Translations under genes and position numbers: made by a program
In this document: positions 1-8,719 of the stretch, one piece after another
Layout of the letters: each line of letters starts with the position of its first letter
Position numbering within the stretch: position 1 is the first letter of the stretch
Notes under the pieces: model-generated
Databases searched by the model: none
The model's input: the letters and a program-made list of their open reading frames with translations, nothing else
Told to the model about the DNA's origin: nothing
NCBI RefSeq assembly: GCF_029439455.1
Contig: NZ_JAQFVG010000242.1
Span: 1-64,000, forward strand
Direction: 5' to 3'
Source: Caballeronia sp. BR00000012568055
GTDB taxonomy: Bacteria > Pseudomonadota > Gammaproteobacteria > Burkholderiales > Burkholderiaceae
DNA length: 64,000 bases

Positions 1-17
1 GTCGTACGTAAGTTATT

Positions 18-32
18 TGAGAATCATTCTCA
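18..32. promoter_or_regulatory. Fur box upstream of the iron operon
   Basis: The 15-mer TGAGAATCATTCTCA is a 7-1-7 inverted repeat around a central C. It matches the Fur heptamer model TGATAATnATTATCA at 12 of 14 informative positions. It lies about 136 bp upstream of the porin start and all following genes to 7838 run in the same direction. This predicts repression by Fe-loaded Fur. The start of the promoter may lie at or beyond the window edge, so -35 and -10 elements were not assigned. Confidence 0.85.
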
Positions 33-167
33 TTTGTATTGACGCGATTCAATGTCCATCGTACGATCCGTTTCACGCAACAAATGCCTGACCGCGGATC
101 GCCATCTCATGCGCGCACCGAGTGGATCAAACTCGCCGCGCATTACATAAAAACAATTAGGAGTTCA

Positions 168-1646
168 ATGAAAACGTACCGACCCAAAGCGAGCCGGTCG
201 CGACGATTCGCGCTTTCGACTTCCGCCGTGCGTCTGACTTTAATGTCGATGCTGGCATGGAGTTCTTTTGCCGGTTCCGCCTATGCAGCCGCCAGTCCCG
301 ATGCCACGCCCGAAGCGCCCGAAGCCGATTTGAATATTCAGGCGCAGCCGGGTAATTTCTGGACCGGTTTCTGGACCCGACAGAACATGCTCGGCGATAT
401 GGGTGGCGTGCGTCCGTGGCTCGGTAAATACGGCGTATCGTTCTTATTGACGGAGACGAGTGAATATCTCGCCAACGTGCGCGGCGGATTGGGTCGCGGC
501 GGCGCGTATGACGGCCTCACCACGGCAACCGTCAATGTCGATACACAAAAGGCATTCGGTTTGCCGGGCGGTACGTTCAATGTCAGCGCCTTGCAGATTC
601 ACGGCACCAATCTGAGCACGCGTTATCTCGGCACGCTGAACACGGCGAGCGGGATCGAAGCGGAAGGCACCACGCGCTTGTGGGAGTTGTGGTATCAGCA
701 GTCGTTTCTGAACAAGCGTGTGGATGTAAAGATCGGACAACAAAGTATCGATCAGGAATTCATCACGAGCACGTACGCGGCCACCTTTATCAATACGATG
801 TTCGGCTGGCCCGCGCTGCCATCGTACGACATGCCATCGGGCGGTCCGGCGTATCCGCTGTCGGCGCTCGGTGCGCGCGTGCGCGGACAGATCACGCCGA
901 ATCTCACGGCATTGGCCGGTGTGTTCGACGGCGATCCGCTCGGCAATAATCCCGACAATCTGCACGGCACGAACTTCAACACCCATAACGGCACGTTGTG
1001 GATCGGCGAACTGCAATACGCGATCAATCAGCCATCCGATGGCGAAATGGTCGGCATGAACAGCAACAAGCTGCCCGGCACCTACAAACTGGGCGTCTGG
1101 TACAACACCAATCGATTCGACGATCAGCGCTTCGACAACAGCGGTCTCTCGCAGGCCGATCAAAACACCACGGGCACCGCGCAATCGCATCACGGCAACT
1201 ACAGCTTCTACGCCGTCGCCGATCAGATGATCTGGCGTCCCAATCCGGACGAAGCGCGCAGCATAGGCGTATTCACGCGTTTGATGGGCGCACCGGGCGA
1301 CCGCAATCTCGTGAGCTTCGCGGCGAACTTCGGCGTGGTGATGAAGGCCCCGTTCAAGGGACGCGATAACGACAGCGCGGGTATTGCGGTGACGTATATC
1401 AAGGTCGGCAGCCATGTGCACGATCTCGATCTCGACAATCGCGCGATTCTTGCGAGTCCTTACGGCGTGCGCACGCAGGAAACCACGCTCGAAGCCACGT
1501 ATGTCTATCAGGTCACGCCGTGGTGGACCATGCAGGCCGATGCGCAATACACCTTCAACGCAGGCGCGGGCCAGAATCCCAACGATCCCACGCAGCCCCT
1601 GCGCAACACGTTCGTGATCGGCGTGCGCGCCAATCTGACGTTCTGA
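168..1646 (+). CDS. OprB-family carbohydrate-type porin
   Basis: This 492-aa outer-membrane porin heads the Fur-controlled operon. The chosen ATG follows an AGGAG ribosome site (159-163); an in-frame ATG at 39 lies inside the putative promoter region and has no support. A long, Arg-rich signal peptide ends near SAYAAAS (about residues 38-44). The mature part contains the family motif NMLGDMGGVRPWL, followed by alternating beta strands, and ends in a C-terminal Phe (RANLTF), as expected for BAM-recognised barrels. OprB relatives normally pass sugars. Here the iron genes downstream suggest passage of a ferric chelate or another iron-related substrate, which is inference. No TonB box or plug domain is visible. 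Confidence 0.85.
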   Translation: MKTYRPKASRSRRFALSTSAVRLTLMSMLAWSSFAGSAYAAASPDATPEAPEADLNIQAQPGNFWTGFWTRQNMLGDMGGVRPWLGKYGVSFLLTETSEYLANVRGGLGRGGAYDGLTTATVNVDTQKAFGLPGGTFNVSALQIHGTNLSTRYLGTLNTASGIEAEGTTRLWELWYQQSFLNKRVDVKIGQQSIDQEFITSTYAATFINTMFGWPALPSYDMPSGGPAYPLSALGARVRGQITPNLTALAGVFDGDPLGNNPDNLHGTNFNTHNGTLWIGELQYAINQPSDGEMVGMNSNKLPGTYKLGVWYNTNRFDDQRFDNSGLSQADQNTTGTAQSHHGNYSFYAVADQMIWRPNPDEARSIGVFTRLMGAPGDRNLVSFAANFGVVMKAPFKGRDNDSAGIAVTYIKVGSHVHDLDLDNRAILASPYGVRTQETTLEATYVYQVTPWWTMQADAQYTFNAGAGQNPNDPTQPLRNTFVIGVRANLTF

Positions 1647-1670
1647 GCAATCCTTACGATATAGAACAGC

Positions 1671-2810
1671 ATGCAGATCATCACGAACTTTCATCGCTCC
1701 ATGCGGCAATTGTCGGTCGCGCTGATTGCGGGCATCGCAACATGCGCGGTGGCGCATGCCGAACCGCAGGGCTTTCTCGAAACGCTCAAGCGCAATATCA
1801 CGCTCGTCAATACCGTGCCGGATAACGGCGATCAAAACCCGTACGCGCTGGTGGTCGCGCCGGTGACATCCGGCACGATCAAGAAGGGCGATGTGCTGAT
1901 CGACAACTTCAATAACGCGGCGAATTTGCAGGGCACGGGCAGCACCATCGTCAACTATCACCCGGATACGAAGGAACTGACGCTGTTCGCGCAGATTCCG
2001 CGTGATCTGAAGGAATGTCCGGGCGGCGTGGGACTGTCCACGGCGATGACCATGCTCAAGACCGGCTGGGTGATCGTCGGCAGCACGCCGAGCAATGACG
2101 GCACCACGGGCACCAAGGGCGCGGGCTGTCTGGTCGTGCTGGACTCGAACGGCAAGATCGCGAAGGTGCTGTCGAGCCCGAATATCAACGATCCGTGGGG
2201 CAATATGGCCGTGCTCGATAACGGCGACAACGCGACCTTGTTCATCAGCATGGCGGGCTTCGGCGTGGGCAGCGCGGACGGCAATCCGCCCGTATTCAAG
2301 CAGGCCACGGTGCTGCGCATGGACCTCGATATTCCGTCGGGACAAGCGCCGGTCGTGAAGAAAGAAACCGTGGTTGCCAGCGGCTTCGGCGCACAGGCCG
2401 ACAAGGGCGTGTTCCTGGTCGGTCCGACCGGTCTCGCGCTGTCGGGCGATCAAAAGCTGCTCTATATTTCCGATGCCATCGGCAACCGCATCAACGTGAT
2501 CGAAGACCCGCTCACGCGCGATACGAGCGCGGGCGTGGGTCGCCAACTGACGGCGGATGGCCTGCTGCATCGGCCGCTCGCGATGGTCACCGCGCCCAAC
2601 GGTCACTTGCTCGTGACCAATGCGCTGAATGGTCAGGTGATCGAAATAATTCCCGAGTCCGGCAAGCAACTCTATGCACGCTGGATCGATACCGACAAGG
2701 CGCAGTCGCCGCCGGGTAACGGCGATCTCTTCGGCATTGTCATGACGCCCGAAGGCGACGGCTTCTACTACGTGCAAGACGATGTGAACACACTCGTGAT
2801 CGCCAAATAA
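1671..2810 (+). CDS. Exported NHL/SMP-30-like beta-propeller protein
   Basis: This 379-aa protein has a signal peptide (cleavage near CAVAHA-EP, residues 23-30); a second possible start is the ATG at 1701. The mature chain has repeated short strands with motifs such as GPTGLAL, GDQKLLYISDA and NGHLLVTNALNGQVIEI, the pattern of six-bladed propellers of the NHL/SMP-30 type. It starts 24 bp after the porin stop and ends 40 bp before the DyP peroxidase gene, so it is clearly part of the same transcript. It is probably periplasmic. Its ligand or partner cannot be told from sequence. Candidate roles are a docking platform for the peroxidase or a lactonase-like activity on a chelator. Confidence 0.7.
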   Translation: MQIITNFHRSMRQLSVALIAGIATCAVAHAEPQGFLETLKRNITLVNTVPDNGDQNPYALVVAPVTSGTIKKGDVLIDNFNNAANLQGTGSTIVNYHPDTKELTLFAQIPRDLKECPGGVGLSTAMTMLKTGWVIVGSTPSNDGTTGTKGAGCLVVLDSNGKIAKVLSSPNINDPWGNMAVLDNGDNATLFISMAGFGVGSADGNPPVFKQATVLRMDLDIPSGQAPVVKKETVVASGFGAQADKGVFLVGPTGLALSGDQKLLYISDAIGNRINVIEDPLTRDTSAGVGRQLTADGLLHRPLAMVTAPNGHLLVTNALNGQVIEIIPESGKQLYARWIDTDKAQSPPGNGDLFGIVMTPEGDGFYYVQDDVNTLVIAK

Positions 2811-2850
2811 GCGAGCCGGGCAGCAAGGTAAGCAAGCGAAGGACAGCATC

Positions 2851-4137
2851 ATGAATGACGATAAAACCCATCCCCGCCGCCCTGGCCGACGCGGCTTTCT
2901 GAAAGCGGGCGCGGCGGCAGGCATTGCATCAACGGCAGGCGTGGCGCACGCCGCGCTGACGCGCACGCATACGGACGATCTCGCGCGGCAAACGGAGCCG
3001 TTCTACGGCGCGCATCAGGCGGGCATCGTTACGCCGCAGCAGAGCCATACGTATATGGCCGCGTTCGACGTGAAGACCGACAAGCGCGATGAACTCATCG
3101 CGCTGTTACGTGCGTGGACGCAAGCTGCCGCACGCATGGCGCGCGGCGATACGGCCGCTGCACTGAACACGCCCGATGACAAAGCCGCTGCCGATTCCGC
3201 CGATATCCTCGGCATCGGTGCGTCGGCGTTGACGATCACCTTCGGCTTCGGTCCGGGTCTGTTCAAAACGAGCGATGGTAAGGACCGCTTCGGAATCGCA
3301 TCGAAACGTCCTGCTGCGCTGGTCGATCTGCCTCGCTTCAATGGCGATCAGTTGATCCCTGAAAAAACCGGCGGCGACATCATGATTCAGGCCTGCGCCA
3401 ACGATGCGCAAGTCGCGTTTCACGCGGTCCGCCAGCTTGCACGCATGGGCACCAACGCGAACGTCACGACGATCCGTTGGGGACAAGCGGGCTTTCTCTC
3501 CGGACCGAAGGGACAGACGCCACGCAATCTGATGGGCTTCAAGGACGGCACCAACAATCCCGCGACCGCACAGCAGCCTTTGATGAACCAGTTCGTTTGG
3601 TCCAACGGCGCCGATGCACCGTGGATGAAAGGCGGCACCTATACGGTGGTACGCCGCATCCGCATCACGCTCGAACACTGGGACACGATGGAGCTGGGCT
3701 TTCAGGAACAAGTGTTCGGACGGCACAAATACAGCGGCGCGCCGATCGGCAAGAAAAACGAATTCGATGCCGTCGATCTCGACGCAGCGGACAAGGACGG
3801 CAATCCGACCATCGCCGAGAACTCGCACGTGCGGCTGTCGAATCATATGAGCAACAACGGTATGCAGATTCTGCGCCGCTCGTACTCCTATAACGATGGC
3901 ACGAACTTCTATATCGAACGCTGGCCGCCGTGGCGCCAAGAAACTGAGTACGACGCGGGGCTGATCTTTATCGCGCACCAGTCGGACCCGCGCACGGGCT
4001 TTATTCCGATCAACGTGAAGCTCGCCAAGTTCGACATGATGAACCAGTTCACCACGCACGTCGGCAGCGCTATTTTTGCGGTGCCGCCGGGTGCGAAGGA
4101 AGGTTCGTATATCGGCGCTGAGTTGTTCGAAGCCTAA
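2851..4137 (+). CDS. Tat-exported Dyp-type heme peroxidase (EfeB-like)
   Basis: This 428-aa protein carries a twin-arginine signal (GRRGFLKAGAAAG, residues 12-24, then AHA around 32-34), so it is exported folded with its heme. The DyP hallmark GFKDG is present, with the catalytic Asp at 232, and the proximal heme His is at 326 in the motif ENSHVR. EfeB/YwbN relatives oxidise ferrous iron or release iron from heme in the periplasm. Here the gene sits directly before an FbpABC-type ferric transporter instead of EfeUO, which supports a role in producing ferric iron for uptake. Family assignment is firm; the substrate is inference. Confidence 0.92.
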   Translation: MNDDKTHPRRPGRRGFLKAGAAAGIASTAGVAHAALTRTHTDDLARQTEPFYGAHQAGIVTPQQSHTYMAAFDVKTDKRDELIALLRAWTQAAARMARGDTAAALNTPDDKAAADSADILGIGASALTITFGFGPGLFKTSDGKDRFGIASKRPAALVDLPRFNGDQLIPEKTGGDIMIQACANDAQVAFHAVRQLARMGTNANVTTIRWGQAGFLSGPKGQTPRNLMGFKDGTNNPATAQQPLMNQFVWSNGADAPWMKGGTYTVVRRIRITLEHWDTMELGFQEQVFGRHKYSGAPIGKKNEFDAVDLDAADKDGNPTIAENSHVRLSNHMSNNGMQILRRSYSYNDGTNFYIERWPPWRQETEYDAGLIFIAHQSDPRTGFIPINVKLAKFDMMNQFTTHVGSAIFAVPPGAKEGSYIGAELFEA

Positions 4138-4163
4138 AAGAAAACTTCAAGAGGAAACGCTTC

Positions 4164-5180
4164 ATGGCCTATTCACGCTTCGCCGCATTGCGGCAGATTT
4201 CGCAAGTGGTGATGTTGTCGCTGTCGGTTGCAGTGAGCGCGCATGCTGCATCGATCACGGTGTATAACGCGCAGCACGAGCAGGTGATGAACCTGCTCGC
4301 GAAAGACTTCGAGTCGCAGACGGGCGTTTCCGTGCGCATTCGCAACGGTGAAGGTCCGGCGCTTGCGGCTCAACTCGTCGCGGAAGGCGCGAACTCGCCT
4401 GCCGACGTGTACTTCACCGAGAACTCGCCCGAGCTGATGCTGCTCGAAGAGAAAGGTCTCCTGAATAAAGTCGATACCGCCACGCTTCAGATCATCCCCG
4501 CTCGATTCAATTCGCCGTCGGGACAATGGGTCGGCGTGACCGCACGTGAAAGCGTGCTCGCCTACAACACGAGCAAGATTCAGCCTTCGCAATTGCCGCC
4601 CTCCCTGTTCGATCTCGCCAAACCCGAGTGGAAAGGCCGAGTCGGTATCGCGCCGAGCGATGCGGATTTTCTGCCGCTCGTCAGCGCCGTGCTCGCATTG
4701 AAGGGACAAGAGCAAACGCTGCAATGGCTCAAGGGCCTCAAAACCAACGCGCAAATTTTCGATGACGACGAAGGCGTGGTTGCAGCCGTGAATCGCGGTG
4801 GCGTGGTGACGGGCATCATCAACAACTATTACTGGGCGCGCCTGCACGCGGAACTCGGCGATAAAGCTACCCGCAGCGCGATTTATCACTACGGCAAGGG
4901 CGATGTCGGCGGTCTCGTCAACGTATCGGGCGCGGCGATTCTGAAGAGCGCGCACAACACCGATGGCGCGCAACAGTTCCTCAAGTATCTCGTGAGCGAA
5001 CGCGCGCAGGCGTTGATGGCCAAGAGCCGCATCAGCTACGAATATCCGCTGCATGCAGGCGTGGAAGCCGATCCCTTGCTCAAGCCCTTCAACGAATTGC
5101 AGCCGCCCACGCTGAGCCTCGAACAACTCGGCGACGATAGTCAGGCGGGCAAGCTGCTGCGTCAGGCGGGCCTTATCTGA
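4164..5180 (+). CDS. fbpA: Periplasmic ferric-iron-binding protein (FbpA/FutA type)
   Basis: This 338-aa binding protein has a signal peptide ending VSAHAA (about residue 29) and an AGAGGAA ribosome site. Iron ligands of Neisseria/Haemophilus FbpA (His9, Glu57, Tyr195, Tyr196 of the mature protein) have clear counterparts: His38 in YNAQHEQ, Glu86 in FTENSPE and the Tyr222-Tyr223 pair in INNYYWA. After removing about 29 residues the numbering agrees almost exactly. It delivers periplasmic Fe3+ to the permease encoded 4 bp downstream. Location behind the Fur box and the DyP peroxidase supports an iron role over thiamine or spermidine. Confidence 0.92.
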   Translation: MAYSRFAALRQISQVVMLSLSVAVSAHAASITVYNAQHEQVMNLLAKDFESQTGVSVRIRNGEGPALAAQLVAEGANSPADVYFTENSPELMLLEEKGLLNKVDTATLQIIPARFNSPSGQWVGVTARESVLAYNTSKIQPSQLPPSLFDLAKPEWKGRVGIAPSDADFLPLVSAVLALKGQEQTLQWLKGLKTNAQIFDDDEGVVAAVNRGGVVTGIINNYYWARLHAELGDKATRSAIYHYGKGDVGGLVNVSGAAILKSAHNTDGAQQFLKYLVSERAQALMAKSRISYEYPLHAGVEADPLLKPFNELQPPTLSLEQLGDDSQAGKLLRQAGLI

Positions 5181-5184
5181 TCCG

Positions 5185-6798
5185 ATGAGCGAAGTGATCG
5201 AACAAGGCGAAGCGCCTGCTGTGGCCGATGCGAACGTGGTGCGTGTGAAGAAGCGCGCGCCGCGTGCGTTGACGGCGGGCGCGGCCGTGAGCGCGCTGCT
5301 CGTGCTTGCGCCGCTGTTGTTCACGCTGTATCGCGCGGGCGCGTCGGGTATCGACGACGCGATCGAGTTGCTGTATCGGCCGCTCGTCGGTGAGTTGCTC
5401 GTCAATACGCTGCTGATTACCGTCAGCGCCACGATTGCGTCCGCGATCATCGGCACGGCGGCGGCGTGGTTTATCGAACGCACGCATTTGCCGGGACGGC
5501 GCTGCTTCGCCATGCTCTGCGCTGCGCCGCTTGCGATGCCCGCGTTCGTTTCGAGTTACGCGTGGGTATCGATCAGTCTGGATTTGCAGGACTTCGCAGG
5601 CGCGCTGCTGGTTATTACGTTGTCCTACTTTCCTCTGGTTTATCTTCCTGTTGCAGCAGCGTTGCGTGGCATGGACCCGGCGCTCGAGGAAAGCGCGCGT
5701 TCGCTCGGATGCGGACGGCGTGCCGTGTTCACGCGCGTCGTGCTGCCGCAATTGAAGCCTGCGTTGTACGGCGGCATGCTGCTCGTTGCGCTCGGCGTGA
5801 TGTCGGAATTCGGCGCGTTTCAAATGCTGCGTTATCGCACCTTCACGACCGAGATTTACGCGGAATATCGTACGAGTTTCGATAACGGCGGGGCGTCGCT
5901 GGTGGCGTGCGTGTTGTTGCTGATGTGTCTCGTCGTGCTGGCGCTGGAGTTTCGTTTGCGTGGACGCGCACGCTATGAACGTGTCGATCGCGGTGCGCGT
6001 CGGGCGGCGCTGCGTTACGCGTTGGGCGCGTGGAAATGGCCTGTTGTCGCGGGTTATGTGGCGCTGGCGATCGTTACGCTCGGCGTGCCCATCGGCATGA
6101 TCGGCTTCTGGCTCACGCAGGAAGGCGCGGCTGCGGTTACGCCCGCTGAAGTATCGCCACAACTTTTATTCGATGCGACCCTGTCGTCGGTCGGCTTCGG
6201 TCTGCTTGCTGCGATCGTCACCGTATTGCTCGCGTTTCCACTGGCGTTGCTGCTCGTGCGCTATCCGGGCCGCATCGCCACGATGATGGAACGCAGCGTG
6301 TTTCTCGCGCAGGGCGTGCCGGGACTCGTGATTGCGCTGGCGATCGTCTCGCTTGCAGTGCGTGCATTGCAGCCGCTGTATCAAGGGCTGACGCTGCTGA
6401 TCGTCGCCTACGCGATTCTGTTTTTACCGCTCGCACTCGTCAGTGTCCGAGCTGCGTTGATGCAGGCGCAACCCCGTCTCGAAGACACCGCACGTTCACT
6501 CGGACTCGACGCCACGCGCACCTTTTTCCGCGTCATGCTTCCGCTCGCCGGCCCAGGCTTCGGCGCGGCGGCAGCGCTCGTGTTTATCTCCGTCGTCACC
6601 GAACTCAACGCCACCTTGCTGCTCGCGCCGCTCGACACGCACACGCTCGCCACGCAAGTCTGGTCCGATACTTCGACGCTCGCCTTCGCCGCCGCCGCGC
6701 CCTACGCGGCCCTGCTCACGGCGATTTCCTTCTGCGCATCCGGCTTGCTGTTCGTGCTGCTCGGCCGCTCCGCTTTACACGACACCACCGCATCATGA
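5185..6798 (+). CDS. fbpB: Ferric-iron ABC transporter permease, fused two-domain (FbpB type)
   Basis: This 537-aa inner-membrane protein contains two complete binding-protein-dependent permease halves of about six hydrophobic segments each, as in FbpB/SfuB. Each half has an EAA cytoplasmic loop: EESARSLGCGRRAVFTRVV (about residues 168-187) and EDTARSLGLDATRTFF (about 433-448), which dock onto the ATPase. Translation starts 4 bp after the binding-protein stop and the 3' end overlaps the ATPase gene by 4 bp (ATGA), so the three are translationally coupled. A short charged N-terminal tail precedes the first membrane segment. Confidence 0.93.
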   Translation: MSEVIEQGEAPAVADANVVRVKKRAPRALTAGAAVSALLVLAPLLFTLYRAGASGIDDAIELLYRPLVGELLVNTLLITVSATIASAIIGTAAAWFIERTHLPGRRCFAMLCAAPLAMPAFVSSYAWVSISLDLQDFAGALLVITLSYFPLVYLPVAAALRGMDPALEESARSLGCGRRAVFTRVVLPQLKPALYGGMLLVALGVMSEFGAFQMLRYRTFTTEIYAEYRTSFDNGGASLVACVLLLMCLVVLALEFRLRGRARYERVDRGARRAALRYALGAWKWPVVAGYVALAIVTLGVPIGMIGFWLTQEGAAAVTPAEVSPQLLFDATLSSVGFGLLAAIVTVLLAFPLALLLVRYPGRIATMMERSVFLAQGVPGLVIALAIVSLAVRALQPLYQGLTLLIVAYAILFLPLALVSVRAALMQAQPRLEDTARSLGLDATRTFFRVMLPLAGPGFGAAAALVFISVVTELNATLLLAPLDTHTLATQVWSDTSTLAFAAAAPYAALLTAISFCASGLLFVLLGRSALHDTTAS

Positions 6799-7838
6799 GC
6801 GATCTCCGCGTACAAGGTCTGCGCAAATCTTTCGATGAACATGCGGTGCTGCATGGCGTCGATCTCGCGGTATCGCGCGGGATGTTGTTTGCGTTGCTTG
6901 GGCCATCGGGTAGCGGAAAAACCACGCTTTTGCGCATGCTGTGCGGCTTCGAACGTGCGGACGCGGGAACGATCGATATCGACGGAAAGCGTGTCGAAGG
7001 TCCGGGATTGCATGTGCCTTCGGAGCATCGGCGGATCGGGTATGTGCCGCAGGAAGGCGCGTTGTTTCCGCATTTATCGGTGGCGGAGAATATCGTGTTC
7101 GGTTTGCCGCGTGCGCAGCGCCGCGCGCAGCATCGTGTGGCGGAGTTGCTTGAACTCGTAGGATTGCCAAGCGATTACGCGAAGCGCGCGCCGCAGCAGC
7201 TTTCCGGTGGTCAGCAACAACGCGTGGCACTGGCACGGGCGCTTGCGCCCTCACCCGGACTTGTTCTGCTGGACGAACCTTTCTCTTCGCTCGATGCCGC
7301 CTTGCGCATAGAAACCCGTCACGCCGTTGCACAAGCGCTTGCCGAAACCGGCACGACCGCGATCCTCGTCACGCACGATCAGGCCGAAGCGCTTTCGCTG
7401 GGCCAGCAAGTCGCCGTGCTATGGAAAGGAAAGCTCGTACAAAACGCGCCCGCACGCGAGATTTATCGACAGCCTGCCACGCGTGCGCTCGCTGAATTCG
7501 TCGGCGATGCGGTACTGTTACCCGCTGTCGTGGAAGGACGTCATGCGACGTGCGCGCTCGGCAATTTGCCCTTGCTCATGCCGATAGAAAATGGCCCCGC
7601 CGATGTCATGATTCGCCCCGAGCAAATCCGCCTCAATGCGCAAAATGCGCAGGGATGTGAAGCACGCGTGATCGATGTCATATTCAACGGCAAAGACGCA
7701 TCGATTAAATTGCGTATGAAGGACCGGATCATCAGCGCGTGCGTGCAGGGTCATCGCGCACCGCGCATCGACGAGAAAATATCGTTGACGGTCGAAGGCG
7801 AAGTCATGGCTTACTCGAAACACGAGCGCGCCAGCTAA
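6795..7838 (+). CDS. fbpC: Ferric-iron ABC transporter ATPase (FbpC type)
   Basis: This 347-aa ATPase has Walker A GPSGSGKTT (residues 36-44, Lys42), Q-loop region VPQEGALFPHL, signature LSGGQQQRVALARAL, Walker B LVLLDEPFSSLD and the switch His in VTHDQAEA. The roughly 110-residue C-terminal extension after residue 235 is a TOBE-type regulatory domain, as in FbpC (motif MIRPEQIRL). Its start overlaps the permease stop by 4 bp. It powers the Fbp importer at the inner membrane. The gene is the last unambiguous member of the iron operon. Confidence 0.94.
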   Translation: MSDLRVQGLRKSFDEHAVLHGVDLAVSRGMLFALLGPSGSGKTTLLRMLCGFERADAGTIDIDGKRVEGPGLHVPSEHRRIGYVPQEGALFPHLSVAENIVFGLPRAQRRAQHRVAELLELVGLPSDYAKRAPQQLSGGQQQRVALARALAPSPGLVLLDEPFSSLDAALRIETRHAVAQALAETGTTAILVTHDQAEALSLGQQVAVLWKGKLVQNAPAREIYRQPATRALAEFVGDAVLLPAVVEGRHATCALGNLPLLMPIENGPADVMIRPEQIRLNAQNAQGCEARVIDVIFNGKDASIKLRMKDRIISACVQGHRAPRIDEKISLTVEGEVMAYSKHERAS

Positions 7839-7865
7839 GCATCTCCTAAGCAAGCATCGACTACA

Positions 7866-7888
7866 TTCACGGTTCATTGTGAAGGAGG
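7866..7888 (+). promoter_or_regulatory. Inverted repeat abutting a strong ribosome site
   Basis: TTCAC (7866-7870) and GTGAA (7879-7883) form an inverted repeat whose right arm runs straight into the AAGGAGG ribosome site of the gene at 7893. It could be an operator or a weak hairpin that limits access to the ribosome site. The arms are short, so significance is modest. Confidence 0.3.
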
Positions 7889-7892
7889 TCGA

Positions 7893-8648
7893 ATGGAGCA
7901 GCGAAACGCAACGCTTGCGAAGGTGCCAGAAGTCACCCTCGCGTTCTGGGTCATCAAGATCGCGGCCACCACGCTTGGCGAAACCGGCGGCGATGCCCTC
8001 TCCATGTCGATGAAGCTCGGCTATCTCGTGAGCACCTTCATCTTCGCGATCATCTTCTTTATCGCGGTGACGGCGCAGATTCGCGCAAAGCATTTTCATC
8101 CCGCGCTCTACTGGATCACCATCATCGCGACCACCACGGTCGGCACCACGCTTGCTGACTTTGCAGACCGCTCGCTCGGCATCGGCTATGCGGGCGGCAG
8201 TTCGATGCTGCTCGCGCTGCTCTTGATATCGCTTGCCGTGTGGTACTTCACGATGGGATCGGTATCGGTCACGACGGTGTCATCGCCGAAAGCGGAGCTG
8301 TTCTACTGGGTGACGATCATGTTCTCGCAAACGCTCGGCACCGCACTCGGCGACTGGACCGCCGACAGCGCGGGCTTCGGTTATACGGGCGCGGCGCTGA
8401 TCTTCGGCGGCTTGCTGTTACTGCTGACCGTTTTGTATTACTGGACGAGCGTCTCGCGTACCGTGCTGTTCTGGAGCGCGTTCATTCTGACGCGTCCGTT
8501 GGGCGCGGTCGTCGGTGACTTTCTCGACAAGCCGGTTGCAAATGGCGGCCTGAATCTCAGCCGATACGGCGCGTCGCTGGCGCTGGTGGCGTTTATCGGC
8601 GCGTGCATGATCGTGTTCAAGCAGCGGCCTGCGAAAGCGAATCATTGA
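7893..8648 (+). CDS. DUF347-repeat integral membrane protein (COG4705 type)
   Basis: This 251-aa protein is mostly hydrophobic, with about eight membrane segments. It carries four related repeats, each with a small-residue/acidic signature: ATTLGETGGDALS, TTTVGTTLADFADRSLG, SQTLGTALGDWTADSAG and TRPLGAVVGDFLDKP. These conserved G-x-x-x-x-D cores facing two adjacent helices are the DUF347 pattern. It starts 54 bp after fbpC with a consensus AAGGAGG ribosome site, so it may be co-transcribed with the iron genes or have its own control. Substrate is unknown; the conserved acidic residues inside membrane helices would suit cation transport, which is inference. Confidence 0.75.
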   Translation: MEQRNATLAKVPEVTLAFWVIKIAATTLGETGGDALSMSMKLGYLVSTFIFAIIFFIAVTAQIRAKHFHPALYWITIIATTTVGTTLADFADRSLGIGYAGGSSMLLALLLISLAVWYFTMGSVSVTTVSSPKAELFYWVTIMFSQTLGTALGDWTADSAGFGYTGAALIFGGLLLLLTVLYYWTSVSRTVLFWSAFILTRPLGAVVGDFLDKPVANGGLNLSRYGASLALVAFIGACMIVFKQRPAKANH

Positions 8649-8719
8649 AAGGCAGAGAATGAGCGAAGCGAATGGAACGGGCGCACAATACCCGCGTTCA
8701 CGTCCACTCATTTCTCGTC

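Noticed and set aside
444-2966. 840-codon open frame on the minus strand
   Set aside because: It lies opposite the porin and propeller genes, whose plus-strand products show signal peptides and family motifs. The antisense product is Arg/His/Ala-rich without any domain, the usual result of high-GC codon bias.
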